This document shows, one piece after another, positions 52,151-61,224 of a stretch of DNA of 64,000 nucleotides. This DNA is from Oceanobacillus salinisoli (GTDB lineage: Bacteria > Bacillota > Bacilli > Bacillales > Amphibacillaceae): NCBI RefSeq assembly GCF_009733865.1, contig NZ_WOFB01000002.1, positions 1-64,000 of the forward strand, given 5' to 3'. The notes beneath the pieces are model-generated. The model did not search any database. It was not told where the DNA came from and saw only the letters and a program-made list of their open reading frames with translations. A program made the translations under genes and the position numbers. Within the stretch, counting starts at the first letter, position 1; every line of letters starts with the position of its first letter.

Positions 52151-52568
52151 AATCCATTAAAACGGTTTGAATATAGATTATAGTTGTATAAGTTAAAACT
52201 AATAGAAATAACAAATGGACAATTAGCAGAATTATTTGATAAATGTGATTGGAATATGGATAATAATAAGTGAAACTTGATTTATCATATTGTAATTATG
52301 ACGGGAAGACAAGATTTTTAGTTTAGGTGCGAATATATAGTTAACATAGATTGCTAGTGGGTTTCGCACCTAATATTTTTCAAAATTCATTGGAAAGTTC
52401 TTTAATTTATATGTTTTATTCTTGTTTTCATTAAGAAAATGGCGATTTTTAATAAAAAATAGCTTGATTTTTGTATATTTTGTGTAAAAAACACTGTCGC
52501 ATCCATTATGGTGCGTGGATTGAATTTTTTAGACCAGATATAGACATGCACAGAATCGAGGAAAACCC
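52151..52568. other. 418-bp intergenic region
   Basis: No intact gene. Codons from about 52184 spell MYKLKLIEITNGQLAELFDK and a few more before a stop at 52271, without ribosome binding site; this looks like a gene fragment. A stem (TTAGGTGCGAA 52323-52333 with TTCGCACCTAA 52362-52372, then TATTTTT) could terminate the folate cluster. The DNA from 52373 to 52560 is AT-rich with nothing recognised except the GNAT promoter region. Confidence 0.5.
52323..52379 (+). terminator. candidate terminator after the folate cluster
   Basis: An 11-bp stem with a 28-base loop, followed by TATTTTT. The long loop makes it less certain. Confidence 0.5.
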
Positions 52569-53048
52569 ATGCAATTTACGATTAAAAACATGACAGAAAA
52601 CTATGCGATTGAGGTGCTTTGTTGGAAATACGAGAAGCCATATGACTTTTATAATAATGTATTAACCAGCGGTGCAATCATGGAGTTATTAACGTATAAA
52701 TATTATGTAGTGTTAGATGATTATAACTCTTTAATTGGTTATTTTTGTACCGGCAGACCAGCACAAGTTCCAGCGGGCGATGGGCATGGTGCCTATAAAG
52801 AGGATTGCATTGATGTTGGAATAGGTATGCATCCGGAATTAACAGGAAAGGGAAAAGGATCTGTCTTCTTTTCAAATGTTCTACGCTTTTTAAAAGAAAA
52901 ACATAGAGGAAAGGATATTCGGTTAACGGTAGCTACCTTTAACACAAGAGCCATTCGACTCTATGAAAAGGTTGGTTTTGTTAGGGATTTTACATTTATG
53001 AGCGACGATGTCGAATTTATTACAATGAAAAAAGTAGTAAAGAAGTAA
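52569..53048 (+). CDS. GNAT acetyltransferase, RimI-like
   Basis: A 159-residue acetyltransferase. The acetyl-CoA loop is GMHPELTGKGKGSVFFSNVL (about residues 86-105), followed by LTVATFNTRAIRLYEKVGF. The preceding CIDVGIG strand and the FCTGRPAQVPAG loop are typical of a small Bacillus group. GAGGAAA lies before the ATG. Substrate unknown. Confidence 0.87.
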   Translation: MQFTIKNMTENYAIEVLCWKYEKPYDFYNNVLTSGAIMELLTYKYYVVLDDYNSLIGYFCTGRPAQVPAGDGHGAYKEDCIDVGIGMHPELTGKGKGSVFFSNVLRFLKEKHRGKDIRLTVATFNTRAIRLYEKVGFVRDFTFMSDDVEFITMKKVVKK

Positions 53049-53158
53049 GGTTTTTATATTAAAGATCTAAGGGATATTTTCTGTCTACCTTGATGCGTTT
53101 ATTGCTTTATATCAGTAAGTATTTGTGTCGTGAAGTATTGGAATCTAGTAATGAGTAA

Positions 53159-53251
53159 TGGCGGAGAAGGTGGGATTCGAACCCACGCGGCGGTTGTCCG
53201 CCCTAATGCATTTCGAGTGCATCCCCTTCAGCCGGACTTGGGTACTTCTCC
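53159..53251 (-). tRNA. tRNA-Ser (CGA)
   Basis: A 93-base tRNA on the minus strand with encoded CCA. The acceptor stem is GGAGAAG with CTTCTCC, discriminator G. The anticodon stem ATGCA/TGCAT holds the loop CTCGAAA, so the anticodon is CGA (reads UCG). A long variable arm (GGGCGG...CCGCC) marks it as serine type. The T-arm GTGGGTTCGAATCCCAC is intact. It stands alone and not in a tRNA cluster. Confidence 0.97.
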
Positions 53252-53357
53252 AAGATGAAAAGTGGGGAGTTGAACCTCCCCGGATGACTGTGTCTAGTAA
53301 AATATTATAAAAAAGAAATGAAAATTTGTCCATCCTGCTGCCTACATTATCACTCAA

Positions 53358-53390
53358 CATTCGACAAAATTCGGGAAGTAACAGGCACCA
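53358..53390 (-). repeat. 3'-end repeat (GGTGCCTGTCAC type), copy 5
   Basis: On the minus strand, the TAA stop of the C45 gene is followed at once by TGGTGCCTGTTACTTCCCGA and ATTTTGTCGAATG. Confidence 0.85.
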
Positions 53391-54431
53391 TTAGTCCATA
53401 TGGGCAAATTTTAGGTTTGTATCAACTTGTCCGTGAATTCGTTCTGTTAATATATCCACACCTTGGAGCCACTCATCGAAATCAAAAATAATCGGTTCTT
53501 GATTTCCTCCTAATGCAAACCAGGCCTTCTTCTCTTTAGGAAGATATGCAGATGTATGAATCGTGCCTGCCCAATTTTTATATTCTTTAGAGAACACTCC
53601 TTTATCCGTATCATTCATTATTCGGAATGCCTTATAGACATCTGTAGCTTGGTCTTTCTGGTTAATCATGGCGTTTAATCGACTGAAGGAGTCATCTAAA
53701 AATCGTTTGTTCTCATCCTTTTGAATTTCGAAATGATTAGTGCACGCTCTTGACTGACGAACTTCTACAGATCGTGGACTTGCTTCTACAATATATGTTT
53801 CTTCCTTTTTGTCTAATAAGATATAGCTAAAAGAATGGCGATGCGGAATTTCTTTTAAAAGGGATAAGGCATCTTCTACGTTAGTGCAAGTCTCCAAAAT
53901 CATTCGGCCAATCATGTGGCAAATAAAGCCATCACCGGGTTTTTTCCGATGTATGGAGTTATAGCCCATCACAAGTCCCTTCTCATTCATTCCATCCATT
54001 CGTCCTGTTACTCGCTGCTGGGGGCCGATTACCGCAAATCCAACATCACTTGGTTGAAAAAAACTATATCTCCCCTCATAAGTTTTTGGATGATAATCAT
54101 AATTGCGTACCATGTAATTCTTATCTGTAAATACTGAGCAGCCACTAGGCTCCGTCTCTATTCTGTAACCACCGAAATCACGCAATATTTCCTCCATAGG
54201 CTCCTCTAGGGCATCATGCAATCCTTCGAGTTCCTCCCAAATTCCAGGAGCAAACTTCATAAGTATATTTTTTGTTTCCGCTGTATTTACGGTGAAACGG
54301 GGACGTCTTAACTTCCAAGCCCTTTTTCTGTTTTTAACTACCAAAGAACCCCTTATCTGTTTTCCCTGTATGTAACCAAAATCATAATGGCTGCCACGAA
54401 ATTGAATGATTTCACTGTATATTTGCTTCAC
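53391..54431 (-). CDS. C45 family autoproteolytic acyltransferase/hydrolase
   Basis: About 346 residues. It belongs to the Ntn-hydrolase family that includes penicillin acyltransferase: the precursor cleaves itself so that a cysteine becomes the N-terminal nucleophile. That residue is C98 in ETEPSGCSVFTDKN. The following NYDYHP and the YNSIHRKKPGDGF segment are family-typical. ATG 54440 directly follows AGAGG, so I prefer GTG 54431, nine bases away. Likely substrates are acyl-amides such as acyl-homoserine lactones or penicillin-like compounds; unknown here. Confidence 0.82.
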   Translation of the reverse strand: MKQIYSEIIQFRGSHYDFGYIQGKQIRGSLVVKNRKRAWKLRRPRFTVNTAETKNILMKFAPGIWEELEGLHDALEEPMEEILRDFGGYRIETEPSGCSVFTDKNYMVRNYDYHPKTYEGRYSFFQPSDVGFAVIGPQQRVTGRMDGMNEKGLVMGYNSIHRKKPGDGFICHMIGRMILETCTNVEDALSLLKEIPHRHSFSYILLDKKEETYIVEASPRSVEVRQSRACTNHFEIQKDENKRFLDDSFSRLNAMINQKDQATDVYKAFRIMNDTDKGVFSKEYKNWAGTIHTSAYLPKEKKAWFALGGNQEPIIFDFDEWLQGVDILTERIHGQVDTNLKFAHMD

Positions 54432-54660
54432 TATTCTCATCCTCTAATATAATGTCTAATAACGATTCTACATCTTTTTTTATCTTATGAAAATGATTTT
54501 GTACTAAACGTGAAATTAACAATATTCATACTTATAAAAGATTCTCTGATGGTTCATCCTTATAAGTGTGAACAAATCATGACACCTTTTGAGATAGGAA
54601 GATTTTTAGAGAAAAATGGTTTAAAATCAATCTGAAGAATTTGTTAGGAGGATAAACAAA

Positions 54661-54876
54661 ATGCAAAAGGCCGTGTTCGAATTAGAACCATTAGCATGCC
54701 CGTCATGTATAAACCATATTGAAAACACACTGAATACAACAAAAGGAATTTACTCTGCAAGTGTATCATTCAGTTCAAAAAGAGTAGAGACACAATTTGA
54801 TGAAAAGCAAATTGAAGTGAAACAAATAGAAGAAGTTATAAGTGAGCTAGGATATCCGGTATTATTGGCTAAATAA
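54661..54876 (+). CDS. heavy-metal-associated (HMA) domain protein
   Basis: A 71-residue single HMA domain with the beta-alpha-beta-beta-alpha-beta order. The metal loop is LACPSCINHIE, with CxxC at C13 and C16, one residue shift from the usual MxCxxC (no methionine). It could shuttle copper or zinc. TAGGAGG lies before the ATG. The next gene encodes a zinc-binding lipoprotein preceded by Zur sites, which hints that this protein may handle zinc, but no Zur box is seen directly before it. A terminator follows. Confidence 0.85.
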   Translation: MQKAVFELEPLACPSCINHIENTLNTTKGIYSASVSFSSKRVETQFDEKQIEVKQIEEVISELGYPVLLAK

Positions 54877-54896
54877 ACTTAAGACGATACTGAGGC

Positions 54897-54926
54897 AGCC
54901 TTCATTAAGGAGGGCTGCCTTTTTGG
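54897..54926 (+). terminator. terminator of the HMA gene
   Basis: AGGCAGCC pairs with GGCTGCCT, followed by TTTTGGTTTTTT. Confidence 0.85.
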
Positions 54927-55091
54927 TTTTTTCATATTAAGGGAGTAGAGTATTTCAGTTGGTTTTCCTAGCTCCTAAATATCCAGTCAAGAGAGCCGCA
55001 GTATTTTGTCTCATTGAAAGACATTAATTTCATCTTCACATGGAATCATTTAGATACTTTTCTTACTCGATCTCTAATGGTCATCTAATAA

Positions 55092-55249
55092 ACGTAATCA
55101 TTATGATTTTAGGATTGCATATAAATTTTAATAAGTCCATAAAAGAACAGAGAAAGTATAGGTGTGCTGTCAATGGTTTTTATTTTTAAATTATGAAATA
55201 TTTTATAAAAATCGTAATGATTACTGTTTACAAATCGTAACGATTACGA
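55092..55249. promoter_or_regulatory. two Zur boxes (plus a weaker third)
   Basis: TCGTAACGATTACGA at 55235-55249 and TCGTAATGATTACTG at 55212-55226 match the Bacillus Zur consensus TCGTAATNATTACGA with one and two mismatches. ACGTAATCATTATGA at 55092-55106 is a weaker match. The strong pair lies about 145-180 bases before the zinc-lipoprotein start. Zur represses when zinc is plentiful, so the gene should be on in zinc shortage. Confidence 0.85.
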
Positions 55250-55392
55250 TACGATATAAAAAGTTTAACTTACGGATTTTTCTATAAAATTTTTAACCAC
55301 TAAACTACGATGAAACTGCTTTGTTGCATTAAAAATCCGAAACTTACGAAAAAAGCCAAATGAAAAAACATACATAGGAAAGGAAGAGGGAA

Positions 55393-56529
55393 ATGAGAAT
55401 AATTAAAGCACTTATCACTTTATTTTTTGTAGGAATGATAACTGTCGGTTGTACATCAGGCAATGAAGTAGCGACGGATGCTGAAGAAACTGCTTTAACC
55501 GTATATACGACTATATACCCAATTCAATATGCGGTTGAACAAATTGGTGGGGATACCGTTAAAGTGAATGCTGTAATCCCACCAGGGGGAGATGCACATA
55601 CAGCTGAGCTTACACAAAAAGACATGACCTCCATTGCAGAAAGTGATGCATTTATCTATTTGGGAGCAGGAATGGAAGGATTTGCAGAAACTGCTGCTGG
55701 TGCCTTAGCGTCTCAAAAGGTAAAATTAATAGAGATTGGAAAACATGATGAGCTTTTCCATGCAGATGAAGAAGGTCATACAGAAGAGTTGCATGACCAT
55801 GAAGAGGAAGAAGGCCATATAGAAGAATTGCATGACCACGAAGAGGAAGAAGGTCATACAGAAGAGTCGCATGACCACGAAGAGGAAGAAGCCCGTACAG
55901 AAGAATCGCATGATCATGAAGGGGAAAAAGATAACACAGAAGAGTCGCATGACCATGAAGAGGAAGAAGCCCATACAGAAGAGTCCCATGATGGCCATTA
56001 TCACGGGGATTATGATCCGCATATTTGGTTAGACCCATTACGTATGGTTGAAGTAGTGGAAATTATTAAGGATGAACTTATTACCTTAAACCCTGAAGAG
56101 GAAGCTATTTATAATGAAAACTTTGAGACATTAGAAGCGAATTTAATCGCACTGAATGACCAATTTACGGAAGTATTAGGGGAGAAAGAAAATAAACAAA
56201 TTCTAGTATCCCATGCTGCATTTGGATATTGGAAAGAACGCTATGATATAGAACAGATAGCAGTAAATGGTTTGTCAACGGAAAACGAACCATCACAAAA
56301 GGAATTAACAGAAATAATTGATCTAGCAAAAGAATATAATCTTGAATATATTCTGTTTGAACAAAATAGTTCAAATCGAGTATCAAAAATAATACAGGAT
56401 GAAATTGGCCTGAAGGAATTATCGATTCATACGCTACAAGTATTGACAGATGAGGATTTAAACAATAAGGAAGACTATATTTCAATAATGAAGCATAACT
56501 TAGAAGTGCTTGATAAAGCAACTAAATAA
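55393..56529 (+). CDS. zinc ABC transporter substrate-binding lipoprotein (AdcA/ZnuA type)
   Basis: A 378-residue lipoprotein: signal peptide with lipobox TVGC (C20), then a zinc-binding solute protein of the cluster A-I type. Metal-ligand motifs are GGDAHTAELTQKD, YDPHIWLDP and HAAFGYW, with a final D/E in FEQNSSN. In the middle (DNA 55771-56004) there are six copies of a 13-residue unit (EGHTEELHDHEEE and variants), an unusually long H/D/E loop that should catch zinc. No permease or ATPase gene follows, so partners must be elsewhere. It is preceded by Zur boxes. Confidence 0.93.
   Translation: MRIIKALITLFFVGMITVGCTSGNEVATDAEETALTVYTTIYPIQYAVEQIGGDTVKVNAVIPPGGDAHTAELTQKDMTSIAESDAFIYLGAGMEGFAETAAGALASQKVKLIEIGKHDELFHADEEGHTEELHDHEEEEGHIEELHDHEEEEGHTEESHDHEEEEARTEESHDHEGEKDNTEESHDHEEEEAHTEESHDGHYHGDYDPHIWLDPLRMVEVVEIIKDELITLNPEEEAIYNENFETLEANLIALNDQFTEVLGEKENKQILVSHAAFGYWKERYDIEQIAVNGLSTENEPSQKELTEIIDLAKEYNLEYILFEQNSSNRVSKIIQDEIGLKELSIHTLQVLTDEDLNNKEDYISIMKHNLEVLDKATK
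55771..56004 (+). repeat. 39-bp coding tandem repeat (histidine-rich loop)
   Basis: Six in-frame units of 39 bases begin at 55771, 55810, 55849, 55888, 55927 and 55966. They encode EGHTEELHDHEEE and variants. The units differ by a few bases, which shows repeat expansion followed by mutation. Length changes would keep the frame. Confidence 0.9.
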
Positions 56530-56920
56530 CCGCTTATTACTCTCTTATCACTGTAATCATAGTGGTTAAGGAGATAAGGAATCTTTTTAAAATCCTTGTA
56601 AAGATAATGTGTGAACTGCTGTAAAAAAGTCTTAAAATGAAGCAAGATTCTTATGCTCGTAATAAAATCCATTCATTAAAAAATTGAATGAGAGCTTTTA
56701 AGAAACGACTAACTGCATCTAAAACAAAGAATGCTCAACCCCTTTGAACAAAAAGGTTTGATCATTCATTTGTGCTAGTGCTGGTGAAAGGGAAAATACA
56801 CGTCTGATAAAACTTGTAAATATACCCATTTAAAGAAACAAACGTCACTTGATTTGAAGGTTATTATTTGAAATAATATATTTATAAATTAAAAGAATAT
56901 ACATATGGAGGAATACATGT
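56530..56920. other. 391-bp intergenic region
   Basis: No gene and no recognised element. A weak dyad (TTATCACT with AGTGGTTAA) lies at 56546-56568 just after the zinc-lipoprotein gene and might end its transcript, but it has no T-run. The last 60 bases form the upstream region of the reductase gene. Confidence 0.4.
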
Positions 56921-57481
56921 ATGAAAATTGTAGCAATGGTAGGTAGTAATCGTAAGGAATCTTACAATATGAAATTAGTGAAGTATATGCAAAACAGATA
57001 TGCGAACAAGGTGGAAATTGAGATTTTGCCAATTGGTCAGCTTCCATTTTATAATCAGGATGATGAGTTAAACCCTCCTGAACTTGTAAAAGAAATTAGA
57101 GGGAAAATTAAAGAGAGCGATGGAATTTTATTCGCAACACCAGAATACAATGCATCTATTTCCGCTATTCTAAAAAATGCTATAGACTGGTTTTCTAGAG
57201 TAGAAACTGTATTAGTGGATAAACCTGCGATGATTGTAGGAGCATCCATGGGAGCATTAGGTACGGTGAAAGCTCAATTACAGCTTCGTCAAATCCTAAA
57301 TGCAGCCAATGTTTCCACAAGAACCTTACCAGGAAATGAAGTATATGTAGGATCAGCTCATGAAAAAATAGATGATTTTGGAAACCTGACAGATGAAGCA
57401 ACCATTCAGTTTATTGATTCTGTAGTAGATAACTTTGTTGAATGGATCGAAAAATCAGTTGCTTATGAAAGTGCATATTAA
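56921..57481 (+). CDS. NADPH-dependent FMN reductase
   Basis: A 186-residue flavodoxin-fold reductase of the FMN_red family. The flavin-binding start is MVGSNRKESYNMKL, and ATPEYNASISAILKNAIDW is the diagnostic PEYN segment. Members reduce FMN, quinones or azo compounds with NAD(P)H. Length is normal. GGAGG lies before the ATG. It is near the metal genes but has its own gap on both sides. A terminator follows. Confidence 0.92.
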   Translation: MKIVAMVGSNRKESYNMKLVKYMQNRYANKVEIEILPIGQLPFYNQDDELNPPELVKEIRGKIKESDGILFATPEYNASISAILKNAIDWFSRVETVLVDKPAMIVGASMGALGTVKAQLQLRQILNAANVSTRTLPGNEVYVGSAHEKIDDFGNLTDEATIQFIDSVVDNFVEWIEKSVAYESAY

Positions 57482-57501
57482 ATAAGGAAAATGGAAAATT
57501 T

Positions 57502-57541
57502 TAGACGACTCAAACTTTTAATAGTAGGGTCGTCTTTTTCA
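57502..57541 (+). terminator. terminator of the FMN reductase gene
   Basis: AGACGAC pairs with GTCGTCT, followed by TTTTC. Confidence 0.8.
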
Positions 57542-57778
57542 TGCTATATTTTAAATTTGGTATTTGAGTGAGAATGCTAAAATGTCATGGGGCTAAACAA
57601 TCTTATTTCGATTCCTTCATCCGTAATTTCCCTCTTCCCTTTTGGAATTAACAATATAAAACCTATCAACTAAAAAATTATTTCTTCAAAAAATACATTT
57701 TCTATACATTTTCAGATTTTTCCAGGGAATACTACCGAATGTAAAAAATTAACTTACATAGAAAGGTGTGTATTCAAC

Positions 57779-58510
57779 ATGAGAAAAAGCGTTATTTTAA
57801 CAGTGGCTTTAGCACTATTCCTTGGGCTAACCACACAAATGCCATATGCTTCGGCAGAAACAAAGGATCCAGTTTTTGATTCGGTATGGGGATCGAAGGA
57901 TAAAAAAGAAGAGAAACAGGAACATCATGGACACTTCCAAAGTGATGCAATGGTGAAATTGCATGCAAGAGAACTCGGGATTGAAGTGGAAGGCAAAGAT
58001 ATCGAAACATTAAAGGAAGAGGTTCATGAAGCTTTTGTTAAGAAGGCTGCTGATGAATATGGTATTGAGTCAGAGGGTAAGGAATTAGATGCACTTGAAG
58101 AGGAAGTTCGCCAGGCAAAAGTGATGAAGAAAGCGGAAGATCTTGGTATTGCAGTAGAAGGGAAGGACCCTAAGGCGCTTGCTAAAGAAGTTCATGAAGC
58201 GAAATTAAAACAAAAAGCGGATGAAATGGGAATTTCCGTGGATGGAAAAGACCATAAAGAGCTTAAAAAAGCAGTAATGGAAACGAAATTGAAAAATGAA
58301 GCAGATGCATTAGGCATTTCAACGGAAGGAAAAGATTTGCATGACTTAGCTAAAGAGGTACAGGAAACAAAAGTAATGCAAGCAGCAAATCAACTTGGAA
58401 TCGATACGGAAGGGAAGGGCGCAGAGGAAGTATTGGATGAGATTGTGACAGATTATTATGATGAAGCAAAGAAACAGAAAGTCTACCCATTTGAAGAAGA
58501 TATGCATTAG
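57779..58510 (+). CDS. secreted protein of six 28-residue repeats
   Basis: A 243-residue exported protein: signal peptide (residues 1-26, cleavage after YASA), a short charged linker and six back-to-back repeats of exactly 28 residues (about residues 60-227). The consensus is A..LGI..EGKD...L..EV.EAK., as in KLHARELGIEVEGKDIETLK. Each unit predicts helix-loop-helix with a glycine turn, which recalls SAP- or HeH-type minidomains; this is inference. The rest is charged, with no cysteine or anchor. I know no characterised homologue. GAAAGGTG lies before the ATG. Confidence 0.75.
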   Translation: MRKSVILTVALALFLGLTTQMPYASAETKDPVFDSVWGSKDKKEEKQEHHGHFQSDAMVKLHARELGIEVEGKDIETLKEEVHEAFVKKAADEYGIESEGKELDALEEEVRQAKVMKKAEDLGIAVEGKDPKALAKEVHEAKLKQKADEMGISVDGKDHKELKKAVMETKLKNEADALGISTEGKDLHDLAKEVQETKVMQAANQLGIDTEGKGAEEVLDEIVTDYYDEAKKQKVYPFEEDMH

Positions 58511-58522
58511 AAACCAGCTGCA

Positions 58523-58560
58523 GAAAGCTTGGAATCCCCTTGATTCCAAGCTTTCTTTTC
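58523..58560 (+). terminator. terminator of the repeat-protein gene
   Basis: A 14-bp perfect stem GAAAGCTTGGAATC with GATTCCAAGCTTTC, then TTTTC. Confidence 0.92.
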
Positions 58561-58655
58561 TATAAAGGGAATCTTCAATCATCATGCAGCCACTTATCAT
58601 TCTTGAAGTATCCCGAACAACTTCCCGTTAAGGTTCTTACAGCCAGTTATTTACG
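58560..58655 (-). repeat. two-hairpin dispersed element, copy H (deleted form)
   Basis: Read on the minus strand: CGTAAATAACTGGCTGTAAG, an ACTTCAAGAATGATAAGTGG stretch and the right end GATTGAAGATTCCCTTTATA. The second hairpin is missing. It is the only copy on the minus strand. Confidence 0.75.
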
Positions 58656-58739
58656 TTAAAAAAATAATCACCAAAAAATGCAAATTTAGAATATTTCATA
58701 GAATCCAAGAGTATTTATAAAGATATATAAGGATTTTTG

Positions 58740-58800
58740 GGTTTTGATGCCTATAAGCCCAGATAATCCGAGTTTATTCGGAAATATAAGCGAAAATTAA
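58740..58800. promoter_or_regulatory. dyads upstream of the amino acid ABC operon
   Basis: GCCTATAAGCCCAGATAATC is followed by TCCGAGTTTATTCGGA, an inverted repeat (TCCGA/TCGGA). It lies 100-150 bases before the substrate-binding gene. An operator for an amino-acid or sulfur regulator is possible; I cannot name it. Confidence 0.25.
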
Positions 58801-58897
58801 ATTTTCTAAAAAATCAACAATCTGTTAACATTAAATATGTTAGTTTTTCTGACAATTATCCATTCAGAAAAACGCAATAATTGAAGGGGGTTTTTTT

Positions 58898-59740
58898 ATG
58901 AGAAATAGAAAATGGAAATTAGGTCTAACTTTATTCATAACTCTAGCCATGGTTTTATTCCTTGCAGCATGTGGAGGTAATGAACCATCTTCTGGTGATG
59001 ATGCAGATACAAGTGGTGAAGGAAACTCAAGTGAGGAGACAAGCGCCAGTGAAGGGGAATTAGAAGATACGTATACGGTCGTAAGTGATACATCCTTTGT
59101 TCCATTTGAATTTCAGGATGAAAATGGAGAGTACACGGGCTTTGATATTGAACTTATTCATGCCATTGCAGAAGAAGCTGGTTTTGAAATTGATTTAGAG
59201 ACAACTAATTTTGATGGGATTATTCCAGGTTTGCAAACCGGTCAATTTGATATAGCTATTGCAGGTATTAGCATTACAGAGGAAAGAAAACAAGTTATTG
59301 ATTATAGTGATCCTTACTATGAGTCTGGTTTAGCTATTGGTGTTGCTGTGGATAATGATGAGATTAATGGATTGGAAGATTTAGAAGGAAAAACAGTTGC
59401 AACTCGTTTAGGTTCTACAAGTGCCGCATTTATTAAAGAAAATATTGAAGGTGCCAAACCAAACGAATACGAGCAACTTGACCAAGCCTATTTAGCGGTG
59501 GAGAACGGCAGTGCAGATGCGATTTTATATGATGCTCCAAATGTTAATTACTACATTAAAACTACGGGCGACAACCTAAAAGTAGTTGGTGACTTGTATC
59601 AGGCGGAGGATTATGGAATTGCTATTACAAAAGGTAAAGAAGAATTAGTAACAGCGATTAATGACGCATTAGCAGAATTAAGAGAAAATGGAACGTATGA
59701 CGAAATTTATAAAAAATGGTTTGGTACGAAACCGGAATAA
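58898..59740 (+). CDS. amino acid ABC transporter substrate-binding lipoprotein
   Basis: A 280-residue lipoprotein with lipobox LAAC (C25), an acidic/serine linker and a type 2 periplasmic-binding fold. Signatures are FVPFEFQDENGEYTGFDIEL near residues 67-86 and AGISITEERKQVIDYSDPYY. This is the glutamine/basic amino acid (GlnH) group. GAAGGGGG lies before the ATG. A stem-loop stands between it and the permease gene, likely to give more of this protein than of the other two. Confidence 0.93.
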   Translation: MRNRKWKLGLTLFITLAMVLFLAACGGNEPSSGDDADTSGEGNSSEETSASEGELEDTYTVVSDTSFVPFEFQDENGEYTGFDIELIHAIAEEAGFEIDLETTNFDGIIPGLQTGQFDIAIAGISITEERKQVIDYSDPYYESGLAIGVAVDNDEINGLEDLEGKTVATRLGSTSAAFIKENIEGAKPNEYEQLDQAYLAVENGSADAILYDAPNVNYYIKTTGDNLKVVGDLYQAEDYGIAITKGKEELVTAINDALAELRENGTYDEIYKKWFGTKPE

Positions 59741-59789
59741 TAATTTTATAGACAATCATAGAGGTATGCTTCGAGACAAATAAAATCCA

Positions 59790-59828
59790 AATAAGGCTTA
59801 TCTCATATCAGATAAGCCTTATTTTTAT
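59790..59828 (+). terminator. intercistronic hairpin in the amino acid ABC operon
   Basis: AATAAGGCTTATCT pairs perfectly with AGATAAGCCTTATT, followed by TTTATT. It is 14 bases before the next ATG, so it may be a partial terminator or mRNA stabiliser. Confidence 0.8.
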
Positions 59829-59842
59829 TAAGAGGTGGAAGA

Positions 59843-60505
59843 ATGGAAGGAAGATTTAATTGGGCTGGTGTGATTGAATTTTTACCAGAATTAGGCACTG
59901 GTCTCTATTACACGTTACTAATATCAATTGTAGGACTTATTATAGGTTTTATTTTAGGGGCGATATTTGGACTTGGCCGTATTTCCAAGAATAAGATTTT
60001 CTATAGTATTACGTCGGTATATATTGAAATTATCCGCGGAACACCAGTACTTGTACAAGCTATCTGGATTTTCTTTGCACTTCCGTTAATTACAGGATTT
60101 AACATGGCTTCGGTTACAGCGGGTATCGTTGTGATTGCCATTAATTCAGGCGCATATATTGCAGAAATTGTACGAGGAGCTGTCCAATCTATTGAAAAAG
60201 GACAAGTAGAAGCGGGACGTTCACTCGGTTTGACCCATAATCAAACGATGCGCTACATCGTATGGCCCCAAGCATTCAAGCGAATGATTCCTCCACTGGG
60301 CAATCAGTTCATTATCAGTATAAAAGATACATCGCTTTTATCTGTTATTCTCGTTCCAGAGCTGATGTTTCAAGGAAGATTAATAGCTTCCAACCACTTT
60401 AATGCGGTAGAAATTTATACAACGGTTGCCGTCTTCTATTTATTTATTACCTTAACATTATCCTATGTATTACGAATTATTGAAAGAAGGTTGGATGTCC
60501 AATGA
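59843..60505 (+). CDS. amino acid ABC transporter permease
   Basis: A 220-residue permease of the HisM/GlnP type with five helices. The EAA loop is [20 protein letters not shown] (about residues 128-147), which contacts the ATPase, and [13 protein letters not shown] is the family motif near residue 59. AAGAGGTGG lies before the ATG. The stop codon overlaps the ATG of the ATPase gene (ATGA). Confidence 0.93.
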   Translation: MEGRFNWAGVIEFLPELGTGLYYTLLISIVGLIIGFILGAIFGLGRISKNKIFYSITSVYIEIIRGTPVLVQAIWIFFALPLITGFNMASVTAGIVVIAINSGAYIAEIVRGAVQSIEKGQVEAGRSLGLTHNQTMRYIVWPQAFKRMIPPLGNQFIISIKDTSLLSVILVPELMFQGRLIASNHFNAVEIYTTVAVFYLFITLTLSYVLRIIERRLDVQ

Positions 60506-61224
60506 TAAAAGTACAAGATTTACACAAAAAATTTGGAGACAACGAAGTGCTAAAAGGAATCAATTGTGAAATTCAAGCCCAAGAGGTGGTCTGTGTGATT
60601 GGCCCCAGCGGATCGGGGAAAAGTACATTCCTTCGTTGCTTAAATATGCTGGAGTCGATTACAAGTGGAGATGTTACGGTTGATGGGCATAATTTAAAAG
60701 ATCCCAAAACGAATATCAATATGGTTCGAACCGAAGTAGGGATGGTGTTTCAGCAATTTAATTTGTTCCCCCATAAAACTGTCATTGAAAATATTATGCT
60801 CGCTCCAGAGAAAGTACGTAAGATTTCAAGGGACGAGGCAAGAGAACGTGGTTTGAAGCTATTGGATAAGGTTGGATTATCTGAAAAAGCTGATCAATAT
60901 CCATCCTCTCTATCCGGTGGTCAGCAGCAGCGTGTAGCGATTGCCCGTGCCCTAGCAATGGAACCGAAATTGATGTTATTTGATGAACCAACCTCTGCAC
61001 TGGACCCTGAATTAGTTGGGGAAGTGCTGGAAGTAATGAAACAACTTGCATTGGAAGGAATGACCATGGTTGTGGTGACACATGAGATGGGCTTTGCTAG
61101 AGAAGTGGCTGACCGTGTATTGTTTATGGATGAAGGGATTATTATGGAAGAAGGAAAACCGGAACAAATTTTTTCTAAGCCAACATCCGAACGGACAAAG
61201 GAATTTTTAAATAAGGTACTGTAA
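60502..61224 (+). CDS. amino acid ABC transporter ATP-binding protein
   Basis: A 240-residue ATPase of the GlnQ type. Walker [10 protein letters not shown] (about residues 34-42), Q-loop [12 protein letters not shown], signature [15 protein letters not shown], Walker [15 protein letters not shown] and the H-loop VTHEMGFA are complete. It overlaps the permease by four bases and completes the three-gene operon for a polar amino acid, perhaps glutamine or cystine. Confidence 0.95.
   Translation: MIKVQDLHKKFGDNEVLKGINCEIQAQEVVCVIGPSGSGKSTFLRCLNMLESITSGDVTVDGHNLKDPKTNINMVRTEVGMVFQQFNLFPHKTVIENIMLAPEKVRKISRDEARERGLKLLDKVGLSEKADQYPSSLSGGQQQRVAIARALAMEPKLMLFDEPTSALDPELVGEVLEVMKQLALEGMTMVVVTHEMGFAREVADRVLFMDEGIIMEEGKPEQIFSKPTSERTKEFLNKVL

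Noticed and set aside
53262..53282. Second tRNA or tRNA remnant next to tRNA-Ser
   Set aside because: GGGGAGTTGAACCTCCCC resembles a T-arm, but no acceptor, D- or anticodon arm is found; it is at most a small hairpin or a relic.
55652..56038. Minus-strand frames of 128 and 98 residues with repeats
   Set aside because: They are shadows of the histidine-rich tandem repeats in the zinc lipoprotein gene, whose plus frame has signal peptide, lipobox and family motifs.
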